Shown in pieces: positions 35,627 through 44,636 of a DNA stretch of 64,000 nt. The DNA comes from an uncultured Bacilli bacterium (GTDB lineage: Bacteria; Bacillota_I; Bacilli_A; RFN20; CAG-826). The stretch spans positions 434,001 through 498,000 of the forward strand of contig CAKVCX010000001.1 of assembly GCA_934725985.1 (NCBI GenBank), read 5' to 3'. Position numbers and translations under genes: made by a program. How positions within the stretch are numbered: the stretch's first letter is position 1; each line of letters begins with the position of its first letter. The notes under the pieces were generated by a model. It saw only the letters and a list, made by a program, of their open reading frames with translations. It made no database searches and was not told the DNA's origin.

Positions 35627-36901
35627 TTAGTTGCCTAGTGCTCCAATAGGCACAACCAGTACGCCATCATTTCTTTTATAGGCGACATTGCCGGTCGCGG
35701 TTAAAACCATTAAAAATGATGAAGATTTCATTTTGCTTTTATCAATCTTTTCATCTAACTTAAGCAAATTGCCAGCTCCCTCTTCAATCAAGTTATCCCC
35801 GCCTAATTTGATTTCGATTAATCCATAGCTTCCATTTCTTAAATGCACGACTGCATCACATTCAAGGTTGCTTTTGTCTCTATAATGATATAAATCTCCG
35901 CCTAACGATTCGGCATAAACTCTTAAATCTCTTACGGCAAGGGTTTCAAACATAAATCCAAATGTTTTTAAGTCATTAAGCAAATCACCTGGGCCAAATC
36001 CTAAGGATGCCGCCGCAATTGATGGATCGCTAAAATATCTAGTGTCAGAAGTTCTGATTGCTGTTTTAGAACGTAAATTTGGATTCCAGGCTTTTAAATC
36101 TTCAATAATAAATATCTTTTTCAATGTTTCTATATAAGAATGAACGGTTTTGACATTTAAAGTGTTCTCTTCGTTTGACCTTATATCTCTAACAATGGTT
36201 TCATCTCCGATTTGAGTACCTTGATTTCTGGCATAAGAAGCCATGATTCTCTTTGCTTTTTCGGCATCTTTTTTTGTCTTATCCACCCTTGATATATCAG
36301 AATTTATAACAGCGTCATAATAATCAAAGGCTTGGTTTAAAGCCAATTCCCCATCTAAATAAGTAGACATAGGCCATCCGCCTCTGCACACTAAAAAAGC
36401 GATGTCATTTAATGTTAAAGAAGATTCACCGTAAATATCTGTTTTATTGGAAAGCAAAGAGCCCAAACTAACACTACCATTGGATTCGCCGGATTCAAGC
36501 AAGCTCATTGTTCTCATCTTTAGCCAAGAAAATCTTCCGGCTCCAGAGTGAAAAATTTCGTTTGTTTCTATTGGAACTGAAGAGCCCGTTAATATAAATT
36601 GGTTAAATTTTTTCCTGTGGTCAACTTCAAACCGGATGGCGTCCCATAGTTTTGGCTGAACTTGCCATTCGTCAATCAAGCGCGGAGTTTCTCCGTTTAA
36701 AAGCGCATCAGGATTTGTATCAATTAAAATAGCATTTTGTTTAGCTAAACGAGGATTAGCCATATAGAGAACGCTTTTAGCCACTTGCTCAGCGGTTGTT
36801 GTTTTCCCGCACCATTTCGGCCCTTCAATCAGCACCGCGCCTTTTCCAGATAATTTCTCCTTTAAAATCTCGTCAGCAATTCTTTTTTTGTATTTCACCA
36901 T
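35627..36901 (-). CDS. AAA-type ATPase with DUF4143 domain
   Basis: 424 residues from the ATG at 36901 (GAGG 8 nt upstream). An N-terminal AAA_14 domain has Walker A GPKWCGKTT and the segment RLIDEWQVQPKLW, with LTGSS after it; the C-terminal DUF4143 domain ends with a nuclease-like LECDAVVHLRNGSYGLIEIKLGG. These proteins are common in gut bacteria, often as single accessory genes, and their role is unknown; the E-x-K near the end resembles the PD-(D/E)XK fold core. No neighbours suggest a pathway. Confidence 0.82.
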   Translation of the reverse strand: MVKYKKRIADEILKEKLSGKGAVLIEGPKWCGKTTTAEQVAKSVLYMANPRLAKQNAILIDTNPDALLNGETPRLIDEWQVQPKLWDAIRFEVDHRKKFNQFILTGSSVPIETNEIFHSGAGRFSWLKMRTMSLLESGESNGSVSLGSLLSNKTDIYGESSLTLNDIAFLVCRGGWPMSTYLDGELALNQAFDYYDAVINSDISRVDKTKKDAEKAKRIMASYARNQGTQIGDETIVRDIRSNEENTLNVKTVHSYIETLKKIFIIEDLKAWNPNLRSKTAIRTSDTRYFSDPSIAAASLGFGPGDLLNDLKTFGFMFETLAVRDLRVYAESLGGDLYHYRDKSNLECDAVVHLRNGSYGLIEIKLGGDNLIEEGAGNLLKLDEKIDKSKMKSSSFLMVLTATGNVAYKRNDGVLVVPIGALGN

Positions 36902-37041
36902 ACAATTTTCCTCGAATAAGTTCGTTATTATAATATCATTTTTAGCCAAATCCTCCAACATAATTGGACAATTTGGCGCTATTTTGATGGAGACTTTGGC
37001 GTTTTTAAATAGAAAAATGACTAAAATATCAAAAGAAAAAG

Positions 37042-37599
37042 CTATCGACTTTCTTCTTTTTTAGATAATTCAAGAATCGAAGGTAAGATTATGTTCATAC
37101 AGTTTTCAATGAACTTATTCATCTTTTTAGAAAACTTTTCTGGCGTTAATTTTGAATCTTTAAAGCAATATCCAAACTCATCGGCAACAATATGGGCAAA
37201 TCTTCTTGAAGCGTTTCTATAGCCATCTTTCTTTAGTTCTGGATTTTCTTGCTTTGTCCATACAGAAAAAAGCTTGGCATTTAACTTACCAAAAATAAAA
37301 TCATCGGTTAGGTCTCTAGCGGCCGAATTATAAGTTGAACGCAAAAAAGAAAAGTTATCCTTAACGTATTGCAAAAAGGCTTTTAAAGTACTTTTGACGT
37401 CTTTGCAAGAATCTATTTTTTCTAGGTTTTCATTTAAAAAAATTGCCGCGATAAGATCATAAATATCTTGGTAATGATAATAAAAGGTTTGCCTATGGCA
37501 TCCGCATTTTTTGCATAAAGCCGTGACGTTAATTTCTTCTAATGGAATTTCTTCCATCATTTGCTTTAGAGCATATTTTAATTTAGCTTCGGTAATCAT
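37042..37599 (-). CDS. TetR-family regulator
   Basis: 185 residues. The N-terminal helix-turn-helix reads INVTALCKKCGCHRQTFYYHYQDIYDLI; the C-terminal part is of the DhaS-like (TetR_C_8) type. It is the last of four closely packed genes (43948 to 37042), beginning 1 bp after the psuG stop without its own ribosome binding site. A 19-bp perfect palindrome at the operon promoter (43951-43969) is the obvious candidate operator, which would make the operon self-regulated. The inducer is unknown; with an ABC exporter-like protein in the operon, a toxic compound or peptide is possible. Confidence 0.82.
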   Translation of the reverse strand: MITEAKLKYALKQMMEEIPLEEINVTALCKKCGCHRQTFYYHYQDIYDLIAAIFLNENLEKIDSCKDVKSTLKAFLQYVKDNFSFLRSTYNSAARDLTDDFIFGKLNAKLFSVWTKQENPELKKDGYRNASRRFAHIVADEFGYCFKDSKLTPEKFSKKMNKFIENCMNIILPSILELSKKEESR

Positions 37600-37600
37600 T

Positions 37601-38503
37601 TTAAATTAGATTAGAATATTCTTTTGCAATGCTTGCGCCTAGTTTAGCGTTATTTAAAATCAAAGCAATGTTAGACTTTAAAGATTTTCCGCCAGTCAAT
37701 TCTGCAATTCTTTTAAGTAAAAATGGAGTCACTTCTTTCCCGTGTATCTTTTTTTCCTTGGCCTCTAAAACCGCTTTATTGATGATTGAGTCAATATAAT
37801 CATGAGAAAGAGAATACTCTATAGGCACAGGATTAGAAATTAATAAGCCCCCTGTTAAATTAAGATCATGCTTTGCCTTAATTATTTTTGCCGCTTCTAA
37901 AGGGGAAGAAAAAGCATAGTCTACCGGATAGGAAGAGGTGGAAGAATAGAAATTCGCAAAACTATTTTCTTTATTAGAAAGAACTGTCACGCCTTCTGTT
38001 TCTAGATACTCTAAGGTCTTCGGAATATCCAATATGGCTTTCGCGCCAGAGCAAACAACCGCTACATTGACTTCGCCTAGTTCTTTTAAATCCCTAGAAA
38101 TGTCAAATGTATTCTCAGCGTCACGATGGACCCCACCTATCCCACCGGTGACAAATATTTCTATTCCTGCCATATGGGCAATAAGCATTGTGGCCGAAAC
38201 CGTGGTAGCCCCCCACATCTTTTTAGCTACAACAATTGGCAAATCCCTTTTTGAGACTTTCGCAATATCTTTTCTTTTACCAAATTGTTCAATCTCTTCT
38301 TTACTCATCCCAACAACAATTTCCCCATCTATTATTCCTATTGTTGCAGGCGTAGCTCCGTTTTCTTCTATTGTTTTTTCAACTAGCAAAGCCGTTTCTA
38401 CGTTTTTTGGATAAGGCATTCCATGCGAGATAATTGTTGATTCCAATGCAACAAGTGGTTGTTTTCTAGCAATAGACTCCGCTACTTTTAAACTAAGCCT
38501 CAT
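37601..38503 (-). CDS. psuG: Pseudouridine-5'-phosphate glycosidase
   Basis: 300 residues, the normal family length. Motifs include ALESTIISHGMPYPKN near the start, VTGGIGGVHR, and GGLLISNPVP. The enzyme splits pseudouridine 5'-phosphate into uracil and ribose 5-phosphate. The partner kinase PsuK, often adjacent, is not in this window. The gene overlaps the 3' end of the P-type ATPase gene by 11 bp, so it belongs to that operon, an odd partnership that may only reflect co-transcription. Confidence 0.92.
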   Translation of the reverse strand: MRLSLKVAESIARKQPLVALESTIISHGMPYPKNVETALLVEKTIEENGATPATIGIIDGEIVVGMSKEEIEQFGKRKDIAKVSKRDLPIVVAKKMWGATTVSATMLIAHMAGIEIFVTGGIGGVHRDAENTFDISRDLKELGEVNVAVVCSGAKAILDIPKTLEYLETEGVTVLSNKENSFANFYSSTSSYPVDYAFSSPLEAAKIIKAKHDLNLTGGLLISNPVPIEYSLSHDYIDSIINKAVLEAKEKKIHGKEVTPFLLKRIAELTGGKSLKSNIALILNNAKLGASIAKEYSNLI

Positions 38504-41021
38504 CTTTAATGCCTCCTACCTTTTTTATAAATTTTACTAACTTTGAATCCAATAAAATATAAATTGCACCTATTAAGACACATGTAGAAATAGCTGCAAT
38601 CCAAAAGCCATAGGCAATGTTATTCCAACTTAATGCAAGAAGTGGGCTAGAAGAAAGACAACCATTTGAATTCCAAAGCAAAAAATCAAAGCAAAAAATC
38701 ATAGCCCCAACAACAAATAAGCCGCTAAATAATAAAATCCTGTATTTATTAAAAGGAATGCATACCCTAAATAAAACAAAGTAAGACATCAAAGTAAATA
38801 TAAGGACAGAACAAGTTTTTGCTGTTTCCCAATAAGAAGAGAAATCACTAGAAGTAGAAATAATAGAAGGAGCAAGCAAAACAAGAACAAAAGGAACGGA
38901 AGAAGAAATAATCTCACATAACCCAGCCGGTATGGCTTTAATGAGAATATTCTGTAAAAACGCACCCTTAAGTTTTTCATTTGATGGTTGCAAGGCCAAG
39001 AAAAAGGAAGCAATCCCAATTGTGGCAAATTCCCAAACAAGCATATTGGATGTACTAAATGGATACTTAACGGAATTATTGCAAATCATGACTATTAAAA
39101 AAGCAAAACTAAAAACAACCGCGAATGCAGTTTTGGTCAAAAACAAGGAACACGTCCTTTGCAAATTATTAATTACCCTTCTACCTTGAGCTACTACTTC
39201 GGGAAGTTTAGAAAAATCTGAATCTAGCGTAACAAGATGGGACACATTTCTTGCCGCTTCCGAGCCGCTTGCCATAGCAATGGAACAATCGGCTACTTTT
39301 AAGGCTAAAATATCATTCACCCCATCTCCAGTCATGGCCACTTTATGACCTTCTTTTTTATAAGAAGCAACCAAAATGGCTTTTTGCTCAGGGTTTACTC
39401 TCCCGAAAACCGAATATAAGTTTGCTAATTTAGCGGTTTCTTCATCCGTTTTGCCTTCTAAAGAAATATATTTATCCGCATTTGGCACACCTACTCTTTT
39501 TGCAATCTCTGACACGGTTATTGGATCATCGCCTGAAATGACCCTTATTTCTACCCCGGAATTTTTAAACCATTCGATGTTCTCTTTTGCATCGTCTTTA
39601 ATGTGGTCGGATAAAACCAATATACCTATAATCTCGCAATTGGCAGGGACCTTGCCGCTTTCTATATATTTTTTATTCCTAGCTACGACTAAACACCTAT
39701 AACCCTCCCTTGCTTTATTTGAAATTATGGTCTTGATATATTCATTTTCTTTTGTTGGCACAAAGCCATAGGCCCCAAAAATATAAGTGCCTTCTTCATG
39801 AATAGAAACAGCTGAATATTTCAAAGAAGAATCGAAGGGAATGATTTCAAGGGCTTGTTCAGTACTAGAAAAGCCAAAAGCTTTTTTTAAGGCGTTCGCG
39901 GTAGAGTTAGAATCTTTTGTATGAAACAAAATAGAAGAAACAACATAAGCAATTTCGCTATTTTGCCTATTCTTGCCAAAAGGAATTGTCTCTACTAATT
40001 CCATTGTCCCATCGGTAAGAGTCCCGGTTTTATCAAGGCAAAGTAAATCGACCCTAGCAAGCATTTCTATGCAATATAGTTGTTGAACTAAGACTCTTTT
40101 CTTTGCCAAAGCGATAACCCCGACCGCCAAAGTAAGGGAAGTAAGCAAAAACATGCCGGTAGGAAGCATTGCAACCATCGAACCCGAGACAGATTCTATG
40201 AAGTTTTGTAAATCCGGGCTCATTGTTCCAAATGTGTCGGAGAAGGAATGTCCATGATTATAGCCATCTATCATATAAGTCAAAAAATAAACAGAGCAAA
40301 AACACAATGCCAAAATTCCACAAACAGCAACAATTACATTCACTGAATGCTTAATTTCTGATTTAGGCCTAGAAAAGCCGGCTGCCTTGCTTCTTAATGT
40401 TTCCGCATAATTGGCAGAGCCCACTTTTTCTACCTGAGCAAGGCAACTCCCTTTTATTAAAAAAGTCCCAGAATAAATAGTGTCACCCTGGCTCTTTTTT
40501 ACTGGTCTAGATTCCCCGGTTAATAACGATTCATCAACATATATTTCCCCATCAACCAAAATAGAATCCGCACATACTTGGTCGCCACTAGAAACAGAGA
40601 TGATGTCGCTTAAAACTACGTCCCTAGTTTCTATTTCCTTTTGCCTTCCATCTCTAATTACTTTGGCTTTAGGGTCGGTTATTACGCGTAACTTATCAAC
40701 CATTCTTCTTGCATGTATGTCTTGAATAAGGCCTATAAGGATGTTAGCAAAAAGAATCAATAGGAAAAAATAATGAGAAAAGGATAGTTTGGCCAAAACC
40801 ATGATTATGCAAACAAAGAAAAGGATTAAATTCAAAAAATTAAAAAGGTTATCAAATATAATTTGAGGATAAGTTTTCGTTACTTGTTTTTTTGTTTTAT
40901 TAGACAAGCCTTCCTTTTGCCTAATTTTGACTTGTTCATCACTTAACCCTTTATTAAAATCCACATCAAAACGCGAAGAGGAAGAAATGAGTTCATTTAC
41001 TTTTTTTGTGGTTTTCATCAT
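38493..41021 (-). CDS. P-type cation-transporting ATPase
   Basis: 842 residues. The actuator has LTGES, the phosphorylation loop CLDKTGTLTDGTM, and the hinge MTGDGVNDILALK; ten or so spans. The M4 segment reads VAMLPTGMFLLTSL rather than the classic PEGLP, as in the CtpE/YfgQ-like Bacillota group, for which calcium or other divalent cations have been proposed. No N-terminal heavy-metal domain. Start has AGGAG. It overlaps the upstream ABC gene by 4 bp (ATGA), indicating one mRNA. Confidence 0.88.
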   Translation of the reverse strand: MMKTTKKVNELISSSSRFDVDFNKGLSDEQVKIRQKEGLSNKTKKQVTKTYPQIIFDNLFNFLNLILFFVCIIMVLAKLSFSHYFFLLILFANILIGLIQDIHARRMVDKLRVITDPKAKVIRDGRQKEIETRDVVLSDIISVSSGDQVCADSILVDGEIYVDESLLTGESRPVKKSQGDTIYSGTFLIKGSCLAQVEKVGSANYAETLRSKAAGFSRPKSEIKHSVNVIVAVCGILALCFCSVYFLTYMIDGYNHGHSFSDTFGTMSPDLQNFIESVSGSMVAMLPTGMFLLTSLTLAVGVIALAKKRVLVQQLYCIEMLARVDLLCLDKTGTLTDGTMELVETIPFGKNRQNSEIAYVVSSILFHTKDSNSTANALKKAFGFSSTEQALEIIPFDSSLKYSAVSIHEEGTYIFGAYGFVPTKENEYIKTIISNKAREGYRCLVVARNKKYIESGKVPANCEIIGILVLSDHIKDDAKENIEWFKNSGVEIRVISGDDPITVSEIAKRVGVPNADKYISLEGKTDEETAKLANLYSVFGRVNPEQKAILVASYKKEGHKVAMTGDGVNDILALKVADCSIAMASGSEAARNVSHLVTLDSDFSKLPEVVAQGRRVINNLQRTCSLFLTKTAFAVVFSFAFLIVMICNNSVKYPFSTSNMLVWEFATIGIASFFLALQPSNEKLKGAFLQNILIKAIPAGLCEIISSSVPFVLVLLAPSIISTSSDFSSYWETAKTCSVLIFTLMSYFVLFRVCIPFNKYRILLFSGLFVVGAMIFCFDFLLWNSNGCLSSSPLLALSWNNIAYGFWIAAISTCVLIGAIYILLDSKLVKFIKKVGGIKDEA

Positions 41022-43948
41022 TCGCTCCTAAGGCAGACAACAGGATCTTTTTTCGCGGCAATCCTAGATGGTATTAATCCGCTAAGGAAAGATAACAAAA
41101 TTGACAAAAGAAGCAAAATAACTGCATGCCACGGATTTAATTGGGCTATGCTACCTAAATTGTTGCCAGGGAACAAACTATCGATTATGGCATTGATGGG
41201 GAAGCAAGCAACCACCGTAAAAATAATTCCGATAAATCCAGCGACAAGACCTATTATCACACATTCAGCCTCAAATAATCTTCCAACATCTTTTTTTCTA
41301 GCACCACACGCCCTTAATATTCCGATTTCCTTTGTCCTTTCAACAACCGAAACGTAAGTAATAATCGCGGTCATAACAGAAGAAACGGCTAAAGAAATAG
41401 AAGCAAAGACGATCAAAACGGTAGATATAACATTAATCATCGTTCCTAATGAACCAGTAAACTCAGACATTATGTCGGTATATATGACTTTGTCAGAATC
41501 TTTTTTGCCCTCATTTAAGGAATCCAAATACCTAAGTAAGGTATCTTTGGTCGATAAACTCTTTGGAAAAACCAAAATAGAAGTAATTAAAGAATAGGAA
41601 TTCACATAAGAAACAAGATCAACAAAAGTTGTTTCTCCCTCTTTTGAAAAGAAATAATCGTCCGTAAATAAAGAGGCAATCCCACTAGCAGACGCCGTTT
41701 TATCATCTATTTTCTTAAAAGTCGCACCTAAAGTACGACACCAAGATAAATATGTAGTCGGTGAACTAGAATAAGAATAACTTATTGTTTTCTTACCTTC
41801 CTCATTAATAGTTATCTTGCCAAATAGATTTATATAGTTAGCCACCCCTTTTAATAAATTAGAAACACTATTATTGCTAAGCGTTGCAGAATCATCTTTC
41901 GCTTCTCCTTGAGCGTTTATCAAACTAGATAAAGCATCATTAAGAATTTTTAGTCCGTCTTTCGTTTCATCTTCTTTATTTACAGGGACGTACCAATTAT
42001 TTTTTTGCTCATCGGCAAGAATTTTTCCTTGTCCATTTTCTAAATAATCAGAAGCAATCTTTTCTTTCAAAGAAGGCAAATAAGCTAAAGAAGATGGCAT
42101 TAAAGTAAAATAGCTCTCTTTCGTTGGGCGCAAAACCCCAACGATTTTGCACTTTATTGGGTTATAAATGGAATCGGAAGCAAACACATTTGAAGGAATA
42201 GGGGAATTATAAACAACTAGATTCTCTTTCGCTTCATCGCCAACGAATTTACTATTTTTATTATTTGAAAAATCTATATTCAACTTTATATTTTTATAGC
42301 AATCAACAGTAATGTCTTCTTTCTCGACTCCCGTAGATAAATAATAGGAAGAATTCGTATAACACTTGTATTCTTTATAAGACGAATCACCTTCTCCATC
42401 ATAAATTAGAGACGAGAAATCGATTTTGTTTGAATCACCCAAGTTTTCAAATGTTGCCTTTGAATTTATTATGCCTAGTTTTTGTAATGTAGAAAAGTCA
42501 ATTCTATTATACCTATCAACTATTAAAACCAATTCGTTTTCATGTTCTGGAAATTTGCCATCTATAACGTCATACATAGATGAAAGAGATTTTTCATCTC
42601 CATATAGCTCATGGATTATTGTTGTTGGTAAAGAAGTAACCGAAGAAACCATGGCTCCTAAATTAGAAGCGCTTGCATATTGATTAACTTCTTTTATATC
42701 TTCACCATCTCCATCTTTTGTTAAGAAATGAAAATTTAGACCGTCCCTATTTTCCATAACAGACATAACCGTTCCATAAGCAGGATTATTTTCATCGGTC
42801 ATTGTCGCGTTTAAAGAGTCAATATATTCCTTGGAAAAGGTATTTTGATGAACTACATAGCTAGAAGAAGTAGAATCGTACACCCTTAGCATGCCATCGC
42901 TTGGGAATTCGTCGTTTTTTGTATAGTCCACTTTGTTGTTTTCTTTATAAGAAAGAACAGTAGGCGATATAGTTATAGGCACGCTGGAAGCAACTGAAGT
43001 TTCCACGTCTTTTATATACAAGGAAAAACCGTTGCTAGTCGCTAAAACCAAGGCAACGCCAATTATCCCAAAAGAGCATGCGATAGAAGTTAAGGCCGTT
43101 CTTCCTTTTTTTGTTAAGACATTTTTAAAAGAAGAATGCAAGGCAGAAAAGAAAGACATGGATGTTTTTTTATTCTTTTCATCGCTTTTTTCTAAATCGG
43201 TCCCAGAAGGCAAAGGAGTGGAATCAGAAACCACCTTCCCATCTTTCATTGTAATGATTCTATCCGCGTATTTCTTAGCTAATTCTTCGTTATGAGTAAC
43301 CATTACGACACAACAATCTTGTCCCACTTCTTTAATTAATTCCATTACTTGAAGCGAGGTTTTTGAATCTAAGGCGCCAGTTGGCTCATCGGCAAGAATG
43401 ATGCTTGGGTTATTAATTAAGGCCCTAGCAATCGCCACCCTTTGCATTTGCCCACCCGACAGTTGATTTGGCTTTTTATGAACAAAGTCAAGCAAGCCGA
43501 CTCTATCTAATACTTCCTTGGCTCTTTTTTCTCTTTCGCTAGCTTTTACCCCGGCAAGCTTAAGAGGAACTTCGACATTTTGAATCAAATCGAAATGAGA
43601 AATTAAGTTATAGCCTTGAAAAATAAAACCAACATTCTTGTTTCTATAGCTATCCCAGTCGTTATCGTTAAAATGTTTAGTCGAAACTCCATTTATTAAC
43701 AAATCCCCAGAAGTATAATGGTCGAGCCCTCCGATGATATTTAGTAAAGTTGTTTTACCTGATCCTGATGGACCTAAAATGGCAACAAATCCTTTTTTTG
43801 GAAAAGCTAAAGATAAATCATGGATGGCCGTAAATGGCTTTTTATCAACAAAGTAATCTTTTTTGACATGCCTTAGTTCAAGCGAGACATCGCTATTATG
43901 GCTCTTTTTGTCTACAACAATGTGTTCGTTTTCGTTAAAATCGTTCAT
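41018..43948 (-). CDS. MacB-type ABC protein (ATPase fused to FtsX permease)
   Basis: 976 residues. N-terminal NBD (about 20-250): Walker A GPSGSGKTT, signature LSGGQMQRV, Walker B ILADEP. A span near 285-305 leads into a 500-residue extracellular domain, and three C-terminal spans carry the FtsX domain (VVERTKEIGILRACGARKKDVGRLF). This is the MacB layout of exporters or mechanotransmission devices that act on peptides, antibiotics or surface proteins; no MacA partner is here. The extracellular part is larger than in enteric MacB. First gene of the four-gene operon; -10-like TATACT lies only 9 nt before the start codon and no Shine-Dalgarno is visible. Confidence 0.85.
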   Translation of the reverse strand: MNDFNENEHIVVDKKSHNSDVSLELRHVKKDYFVDKKPFTAIHDLSLAFPKKGFVAILGPSGSGKTTLLNIIGGLDHYTSGDLLINGVSTKHFNDNDWDSYRNKNVGFIFQGYNLISHFDLIQNVEVPLKLAGVKASEREKRAKEVLDRVGLLDFVHKKPNQLSGGQMQRVAIARALINNPSIILADEPTGALDSKTSLQVMELIKEVGQDCCVVMVTHNEELAKKYADRIITMKDGKVVSDSTPLPSGTDLEKSDEKNKKTSMSFFSALHSSFKNVLTKKGRTALTSIACSFGIIGVALVLATSNGFSLYIKDVETSVASSVPITISPTVLSYKENNKVDYTKNDEFPSDGMLRVYDSTSSSYVVHQNTFSKEYIDSLNATMTDENNPAYGTVMSVMENRDGLNFHFLTKDGDGEDIKEVNQYASASNLGAMVSSVTSLPTTIIHELYGDEKSLSSMYDVIDGKFPEHENELVLIVDRYNRIDFSTLQKLGIINSKATFENLGDSNKIDFSSLIYDGEGDSSYKEYKCYTNSSYYLSTGVEKEDITVDCYKNIKLNIDFSNNKNSKFVGDEAKENLVVYNSPIPSNVFASDSIYNPIKCKIVGVLRPTKESYFTLMPSSLAYLPSLKEKIASDYLENGQGKILADEQKNNWYVPVNKEDETKDGLKILNDALSSLINAQGEAKDDSATLSNNSVSNLLKGVANYINLFGKITINEEGKKTISYSYSSSPTTYLSWCRTLGATFKKIDDKTASASGIASLFTDDYFFSKEGETTFVDLVSYVNSYSLITSILVFPKSLSTKDTLLRYLDSLNEGKKDSDKVIYTDIMSEFTGSLGTMINVISTVLIVFASISLAVSSVMTAIITYVSVVERTKEIGILRACGARKKDVGRLFEAECVIIGLVAGFIGIIFTVVACFPINAIIDSLFPGNNLGSIAQLNPWHAVILLLLSILLSFLSGLIPSRIAAKKDPVVCLRSE

Positions 43949-43950
43949 TT

Positions 43951-43969
43951 CTTTGATAGTATATCAAAG
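43951..43969. promoter_or_regulatory. Palindromic operator over the operon promoter
   Basis: CTTTGATA-GTA-TATCAAAG is a perfect inverted repeat (8-bp arms, 3-bp spacer). It covers the -10-like TATACT (43958-43963, minus strand) just before the MacB-type gene. Size and symmetry fit a TetR-family operator, and the operon's last gene encodes such a regulator. Confidence 0.55.
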
Positions 43970-44016
43970 ATTTAAGATAAAAGAGTTAATTTTTGCCAGC
44001 AAAATATAAGGATTGT

Positions 44017-44472
44017 TTATTTTCTTTTATCTTTAAAGAAATCATCTAGAATTTTTTTACATTCATTTTCTTTTATCCCACCAAAAATTAACGGGGACGT
44101 GTAGTTATCTTTTGCCGAAAACAAGCCATATTTGCTTTCGCATCCATATTGAATATCTTTCGCTCCAAAATATATAGACTTAATCCTAGATTGCTTTATG
44201 GCACCAGCACACATTAAGCATGGCTCTAATGTAACGAATAAAGAGCAGTCGCTTAAATCCCATCTATTTAGTTTTTTTGCCGCTATTTTAATGGCTTCGA
44301 TTTCTGCATGAGAAGAAACGTCTAGTTTCTTTTCTTTGTTATTGTGTGCAAAAGCAATTATTTCATCCTCTTTAACTATGACCGCGCCAATTGGAACCTC
44401 TCCTTCAGATATGGCCTTTTTTGCTTCTAACAAGGCTAGATCCATTATTTGTTCCACATCTAAACAATTCAT
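44017..44472 (-). CDS. tadA: tRNA-specific adenosine deaminase
   Basis: 151 residues. Zinc/catalytic motif HAE (SSHAEIEAI) and PCLMC (EPCLMCAGAIKQSRI) mark the TadA deaminase that converts A34 to inosine in tRNA-Arg. EGEVPIGAV and HNNKE are also conserved. The start may be the ATG at 44472 or the one at 44445; the former has TAGAAT 6 nt upstream and no ribosome binding site. It follows the SRP RNA gene, as the two are linked in other Bacillota. Confidence 0.93.
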   Translation of the reverse strand: MNCLDVEQIMDLALLEAKKAISEGEVPIGAVIVKEDEIIAFAHNNKEKKLDVSSHAEIEAIKIAAKKLNRWDLSDCSLFVTLEPCLMCAGAIKQSRIKSIYFGAKDIQYGCESKYGLFSAKDNYTSPLIFGGIKENECKKILDDFFKDKRK

Positions 44473-44511
44473 CTAGGTATTCTATTATTAGAGAATATAA
44501 AAATCTAGAAA

Positions 44512-44596
44512 AGAAAAACCGTCGCACAGAATCAAAGAGTTTAAGGCTGCTTGGTTCCCCACCTGACCTGGTTCACAATTCGATCCTCGCAACGGC
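44512..44596 (-). ncRNA. ffs: Small bacterial signal recognition particle RNA
   Basis: The minus strand contains CCAGGTCAGGTGGGGAACCAAGCAGCC (conserved SRP helix 8 loop, about 44544-44570). The ends pair: GCCGTTGCG at the 5' end with GCGACGGT at the 3' end, followed by TTTTTCTTTT as terminator. Length about 80 nt fits the 4.5S-like form. It binds Ffh to target membrane proteins. A consensus -10 sits just upstream. Confidence 0.85.
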
Positions 44597-44602
44597 TTTG
44601 CT

Positions 44603-44608
44603 ATTATA
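44603..44608 (-). promoter_or_regulatory. -10 box of SRP RNA gene
   Basis: Consensus TATAAT on the minus strand, 7 nt before the predicted 5' end of the RNA. Confidence 0.6.
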
Positions 44609-44636
44609 TCACAATCAACTAACTAAGAAGAAGAGC

